From Entrophospora sp. SA101 (Eukaryota; Glomeromycota; Glomeromycetes; Entrophosporales; Entrophosporaceae): 10,723 nt of DNA. The position numbers and the translations under genes were made by a program. The notes beneath the pieces were generated by a model. That model made no database searches. It was not told where the DNA came from and saw nothing but the letters and a program-made list of their open reading frames with translations. The DNA lies in NCBI GenBank assembly GCA_958430865.1, contig CAUDNR010001401.1, forward strand, positions 1-10,723, in the 5' to 3' direction. Shown piece by piece: positions 7,626 through 10,723 of the stretch (the first letter of the stretch is position 1; each line of letters starts with the position of its first letter).

Positions 7626-7996
7626 TTAATAAAATGAAATAAATAAAATATGTTAGAATGCTAGATCCTTTTTTAAAAATGTTATGTTTAAATTAATAAA
7701 GCCAATAATCAGATTTAAAAGTATACAAATGATTATATTCTTATTTCTTTGGTCAAGTTCTCCTGAGATCAACAAACCTTTCGCTTCTACTTGGTTAAGA
7801 CTTCCAAGACTAAAATTTGTATACAAAACTAATCCCTCAGAAATCAACGAACCTTTTGTACTATAACACAGACTACTATTGTTTTTGATACTAAATATTT
7901 CTTGAATTAGACCTAGAATCTACATTTTATGGTATCTACCAGGCTAAGATCTCAGGAAAAGCTTACTTTTTTTTTTGAGTATCATCGTTATATTTA
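7626..7996. other. Spacer with a short degenerate repeat
   Basis: Both strands show open frames of about 60 codons at 7653-7866, which are mirror images and unsupported. A motif, AGATCAACAAACCTT (7766-7780), recurs as AAATCAACGAACCTT (7841-7855) 75 bases later, a decayed tandem or dispersed repeat. Otherwise nothing recognised. Confidence 0.4.
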
Positions 7997-8274
7997 TTAA
8001 TAATCATGGATATAAAAAAGCATGATGTTAATAGTGGAAATTGCCTCCTGGAGTTCTTGAAAATTTATTTTACCGAATTCAGTTAACTGCCTGTTGTCTT
8101 TTCTAAATCTTTTATTATAATATTTACATAATGATTTTGTTTTTTCTTCTTCTAATAGTTTCAAAGAATATAGCCTTGAGAAAAATAAGTCATAATTTCT
8201 TTTTCACAACTCATTCTATCAAGTAATGTAACGGGGATTTCTCTTTGTTGTGCAATTACAGATATTTTTGTATA
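7997..8274 (-). pseudogene. Frameshifted minus-strand coding-like region
   Basis: Frame one runs 8274-8161 and reads ISVIAQQREIPVTLLDRMSC and EKEIMTYFSQGYIL before a TGA. A second frame, open 8203-7997, reads SLKLLEEEKTKSLCKYYNKR and then FGKINFQELQEAIS to a TAA. The two overlap by about 40 bases and would form one protein of about 100 residues with a single frameshift. No Met start or clear splice sites and no recognised domain. It may belong with the blocks at 7120-7625 as one minus-strand relic. Confidence 0.3.
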
Positions 8275-8637
8275 TTAAAAATTTTTTTATCATTTTTTTT
8301 TTGTGAACCTATATTAATTACTAAATTAATATATATATATATATAGTCACTATATGATCTTGTGTAGGAAATCTTAGGATTTGGTTTTAGCGATGGTTCT
8401 TGTAGTTGAGTAATCTGTTACCTGATGATTGATTATATTTGAAGCAACTATTTTAATTTTCGCGTCATTCGTACAGTCGTACAAATGGTGATTTGTTTAC
8501 CACAACGCGCATCACACACCTATTTTTATTTTTCAAAAAATTTTTCATCAAAAAATTAACAAAATAACAAAATGAAAAAAAGGGTTTGTTGATATAAAGG
8601 TTTTCAATAATTAATTTATTTGTTTTTTAAAATATAA
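8275..8637. other. Upstream flank of the eS24 gene
   Basis: It holds an (AT)n run at about 8330-8345 and, at 8461-8520, a patch unusually rich in CG for the region (CGCGTCATTCGTACAGTCG, CAACGCGCATCAC) that could be a promoter element of the ribosomal gene, followed by an A/T-rich leader-like stretch. An ATG at 8572 opens only a short frame. No gene. Confidence 0.35.
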
Positions 8638-9198
8638 ATGCCTAATACATTATCTAAATTTAATATGGAAAGACCGGAAAAGGTAAAAAGGTTAACAAGA
8701 ACATAGAGTTTGAAAAGGTTACAGTGTTTGACAAGATTAAAAATATTAAAGATAACTCGATCGCTTTTAGAGTTAGAAAATTTAAAGAAAATCTCGCAGC
8801 ACATCGTAAACAATTAGTAATTGATGTTTTACACCCCAACAAACCTCGTTTATCAAATCGTGAAATTCAAAATCAAATTTGTAAAATGTTTGGAGTCAAC
8901 AAAGATGTTGTCTTTGTATTTGCTATGAGAACTACATATGATGGTAATCGTTCTAATGGGTTTGCATTAATATATAACAATGCTGAATTTGCTAAACAAT
9001 ACGAGCCTCGACACAGGCTTAGAAAAGTAAACAATTTTTATTGTTAGGAATAATTGATACATATAATTTATCGATTATTAATGATTAATATATATATTTA
9101 TTGATTAATTATAGCATGGTATTAAACCACCCATACTACCTCCTAAAAAACACTGCAAGAAACCAATCAAATATAGAAAAAATGCAAAGTGCGCTTAA
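8638..9198 (+). CDS. RPS24: Divergent 40S ribosomal protein eS24
   Basis: The core exon to 9026 reads DNSIAFRVRKFKENLAAHRK, QLVIDVLHPNKPRLSNREIQ, DVVFVFAMRTTYDG, SNGFALIYNN and KQYEPRHRLRK. This lines up along its whole length with eS24 (TRKF, RKQxVIDVLHP, VFVFGFRT, TGFGLIYD, EPKxRL). An 88-nt intron, 9027-9114 (GTAAAC ... AATTATAG), joins to HGIKPPILPPKKHCKKPIKY and a basic tail ending at TAA 9196-9198. The signature glycine of F-G-x-x-[KR] is Asp here (YDGNRSNGF), and the C-terminal tail is short, so this is a diverged paralogue or a fast-evolving gene. The start is uncertain: the eS24 frame is open back to 8664 without ATG. One model uses ATG 8638, exon to 8682, and a 53-nt intron (GTAAAA ... 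GACAAG) to 8735, giving 139 residues. A lost start would make it a pseudogene. In the small ribosomal subunit eS24 is structural. Confidence 0.75.
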
Positions 9199-9419
9199 AA
9201 TGCCCGTCTCACTATCTTCAATTGCATCAATTGACAAAAGTAGTTATTTCATGTGAATTTTTAGATGAAAGTGAGCTAATTAAATAATTTTTTTTTCTTA
9301 AATATTCCTCTTTTTGCCAAAAAACACATCATTTTTTTTCATAAATGTAAATTTATTCATACTTCTTAATAATAAAAGAAAAAATTTCAGATGCCATAAA
9401 TTCTCAACTCACATAGTTA
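9199..9419. other. AT-rich spacer
   Basis: 3' flank of the eS24 gene. The nearest AATAAA is at about 9369, some 170 bases after the stop. Nothing else recognised. Confidence 0.45.
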
Positions 9420-9604
9420 TAGTTCACTCTCTCTATAACGGATCTCTCTATTGCTATTTTTCTATGATGGATCTCTATTTCTCTCTATAATAGATCTTTC
9501 TCTATAAAGAACTGAGAGATTAATCCCAATTTATATATCCCATATATAAATCATTGCGGACATTTTTTTGTAAGCCAAATGGTTCCATTATAAAGGGTAA
9601 ACTG
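9420..9604. mobile_element. pogo/Tc1-like MITE with TA duplication (family E)
   Basis: The left end reads TAGTTCACTCTCTCTATAACGG, and the complement of the right end reads CAGTTTACCCTTTATAATGG. These imperfect inverted ends have the look of pogo/Tigger termini (CAGTxxACTCxxTATAA). Both sides carry TA (9418-9419 and 9605-9606), the target duplication of Tc1/mariner elements. Inside, CTCTCTATAA and GGATCTCT occur several times as subterminal repeats (9425-9515). The 185-bp length excludes a transposase, so it is a non-autonomous derivative. Confidence 0.7.
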
Positions 9605-10094
9605 TATAAATCACTTGATATTTATTAAGTTAAAATTCATAAAAACAAAAAGTAAAGTCTAATATCAATAAATTTGTTACTATGTGTATGTATATATCTA
9701 TACTTCAGATAGTTGTGATTATATTTAAATAATATATTATTGTCCCATAATTATTGGATTTATTATTTTGTATGGATCTTGTTCTTCCTGTACCATTACC
9801 ATCTAAGAATCATTCCTATAATCTTCTATTCTAGATGGTTACATTTTGTAGAGTTATTCATAATTACCAGTGCTTTTTTTTTAAAAATTTTTTTTGCATT
9901 TTAAACGAAAAAAAATTACCCTTCTTTACTGGTGCATTAAAAAATCATATAACACAGCCTTGAAAATAGTTAACAGGTGCTATTTTCATTTATTAAATAA
10001 TTTTTCTTCTGATGTATTATTGTTGCTTTATTATTATTTACATATGAATAAAATGTAAAGGAAGGGCTTAATATATACCCGAGTGTATATGTAA
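9605..10094. other. AT-rich spacer with one hairpin
   Basis: No open frame or element end is supported. A perfect 9-bp inverted repeat, TGAAAATAG (9961-9969) and CTATTTTCA (9980-9988), could form a hairpin with a 10-base loop. T and A homopolymers occur at 9877-9915. Confidence 0.4.
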
Positions 10095-10247
10095 TTATTT
10101 GGTCACCTCAGTATCTTCATATTCTTCTTGTTCTTCAATTTCTTGCATTGGTTGAACAACTTGTTTTCCTTCCTCACCAGTATCAGGTAATTCTGGCCTA
10201 AGATAATTACCAAGTTTATCATAAAATGAATCATCCGTTATTTGGTA
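10095..10247 (-). CDS. Possible last exon, acidic C-terminus of unknown protein
   Basis: The frame is open from 10247 to a TAA at 10097-10095 and has strongly protein-like composition: DDSFYDKLGNYLRPELPDTG, then EEGKQVVQPMQEIEEQEEYE and DTEVTK at the end. A good acceptor (TAATTATCTTAG) lies at 10198, so the exon may be only 10197-10095. The alternative acceptor before 10247 would place a TAA as first codon. Upstream minus-strand pieces, NEEQLSQRAFCYVQQI at about 10378-10331 and KKRNLLIKKLKRNKPQPKN at about 10560-10504, are coding-like but cannot be spliced cleanly. It may be the 3' end of a gene entering from the right or a relic. No family recognised. Confidence 0.35.
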   Translation of the reverse strand, partial: YQITDDSFYDKLGNYLRPELPDTGEEGKQVVQPMQEIEEQEEYEDTEVTK

Positions 10248-10723
10248 TTACTATTGTTGAATTTTGTTGATACGATATTTTAAAAAAATTTGAAAATACG
10301 GTTATAATGAATGTGTGCGACCAACCACCTAAATTTGTTGCACGTAACAAAAAGCTCGTTGAGATAATTGTTCTTCGTTACAAAAAAAAAAAATTAAAAT
10401 ATGATAAATATAATAATATAATAATATAATAATACAATAATATAATAATAATAATGATAGTAACAAATTTATGACCTGACTAATCTCATATTATGCTAAT
10501 TCAACATTTTTTGGTTGAGGTTTATTTCTTTTTAATTTTTTAATAAGCAAATTTCTCTTTTTTGTGACAAATTTTTTTTTTAATACATATACATCCAAAT
10601 AACAAGACTTGTATTTATACCTTTTAGAGCCTCATAAAAATATTTAAATTACATAAAATTTTAAGTTGCAGAAATAATCATAATAATATTAAAAAAATGT
10701 TACACATGTAAAAAGGGGATGCT
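10248..10723. other. Low-complexity right edge
   Basis: It contains a 12-A run (10382-10393), an AATAATATA-type microsatellite (about 10410-10455), several T runs and the short coding-like minus-strand pieces described with the preceding feature. No complete gene or element ends were identified up to the window edge. Confidence 0.5.

Noticed and set aside
7653..7866. Overlapping 60-64 codon ORFs on opposite strands
   Set aside because: They mirror each other over a degenerate repeat, with no recognised domain or splice context.
8616..8842. Minus-strand ORFs opposite the eS24 gene
   Set aside because: They are shadows of the eS24 coding exon on the plus strand.
9867..9937. ACCAGTGC ... ACTGGTGC motifs that might be inverted ends
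   Set aside because: The match is about 8 bases and not aligned in outer-end register; chance is likely in this homopolymer-rich stretch.
1..10723. tRNA, rRNA, CRISPR array, riboswitch or bacterial operon features
   Set aside because: None was seen on reading through; the window has eukaryotic introns and no prokaryotic organisation.

Overview
The window looks like nuclear DNA of an AT-rich fungus, most likely an arbuscular mycorrhizal fungus (Glomeromycotina, Rhizophagus/Glomus type). The genes have short AT-rich GT-AG introns (about 76-142 nt). One gene has the BTB-BACK-TLDc architecture that is strongly expanded in Rhizophagus. The spacers are full of small foldback elements. The organism call is inference from gene content and style; no database was searched.

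Left third (1-2514): a transposon graveyard. It starts with a truncated foldback MITE (1-77). A badly decayed plus-strand Fanzor/TnpB-like protein gene follows (about 120-1699), then two abutting foldback elements (1700-1910 and 1911-2245), and a short transposon-like tail with a CxCC motif and an (ATT)9 run (2246-2472).

Centre (2515-5276): two divergent genes whose start codons are only 84 bp apart. On the minus strand, six exons encode the N-terminal half of a GPI mannosyltransferase IV (SMP3/PIG-Z, GT22); the gene then runs into the transposon graveyard. On the plus strand a two-exon, 468-residue BTB-BACK-TLDc protein is complete. Its start codon follows 15 A residues and overlaps the stop of a 13-codon uORF as ATGA.

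Right half (5277-10723): mostly intergenic and repetitive. It holds a 150-bp MITE (5767-5916), an unexplained 55-codon ORF (6289-6456), a diverged tandem duplication (6507-6831), a complete copy of the first MITE with TTAA on both sides (6845-6989), and several coding-like minus-strand blocks that look like decayed or unassembled exons (7120-7625, 7997-8274). Beyond these are a divergent 40S ribosomal protein eS24 gene with a clear 88-nt intron but an uncertain start (8638-9198), a pogo/Tc1-like MITE with TA duplications (9420-9604), and a possible acidic last exon of a minus-strand gene (10095-10247).

The genes do not form a pathway. The most informative signals are the interrupted SMP3 gene, the Fanzor fossil, the divergent eS24 gene and the unusual leader of the BTB-TLDc gene. 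I did not find a convincing undescribed biological system.
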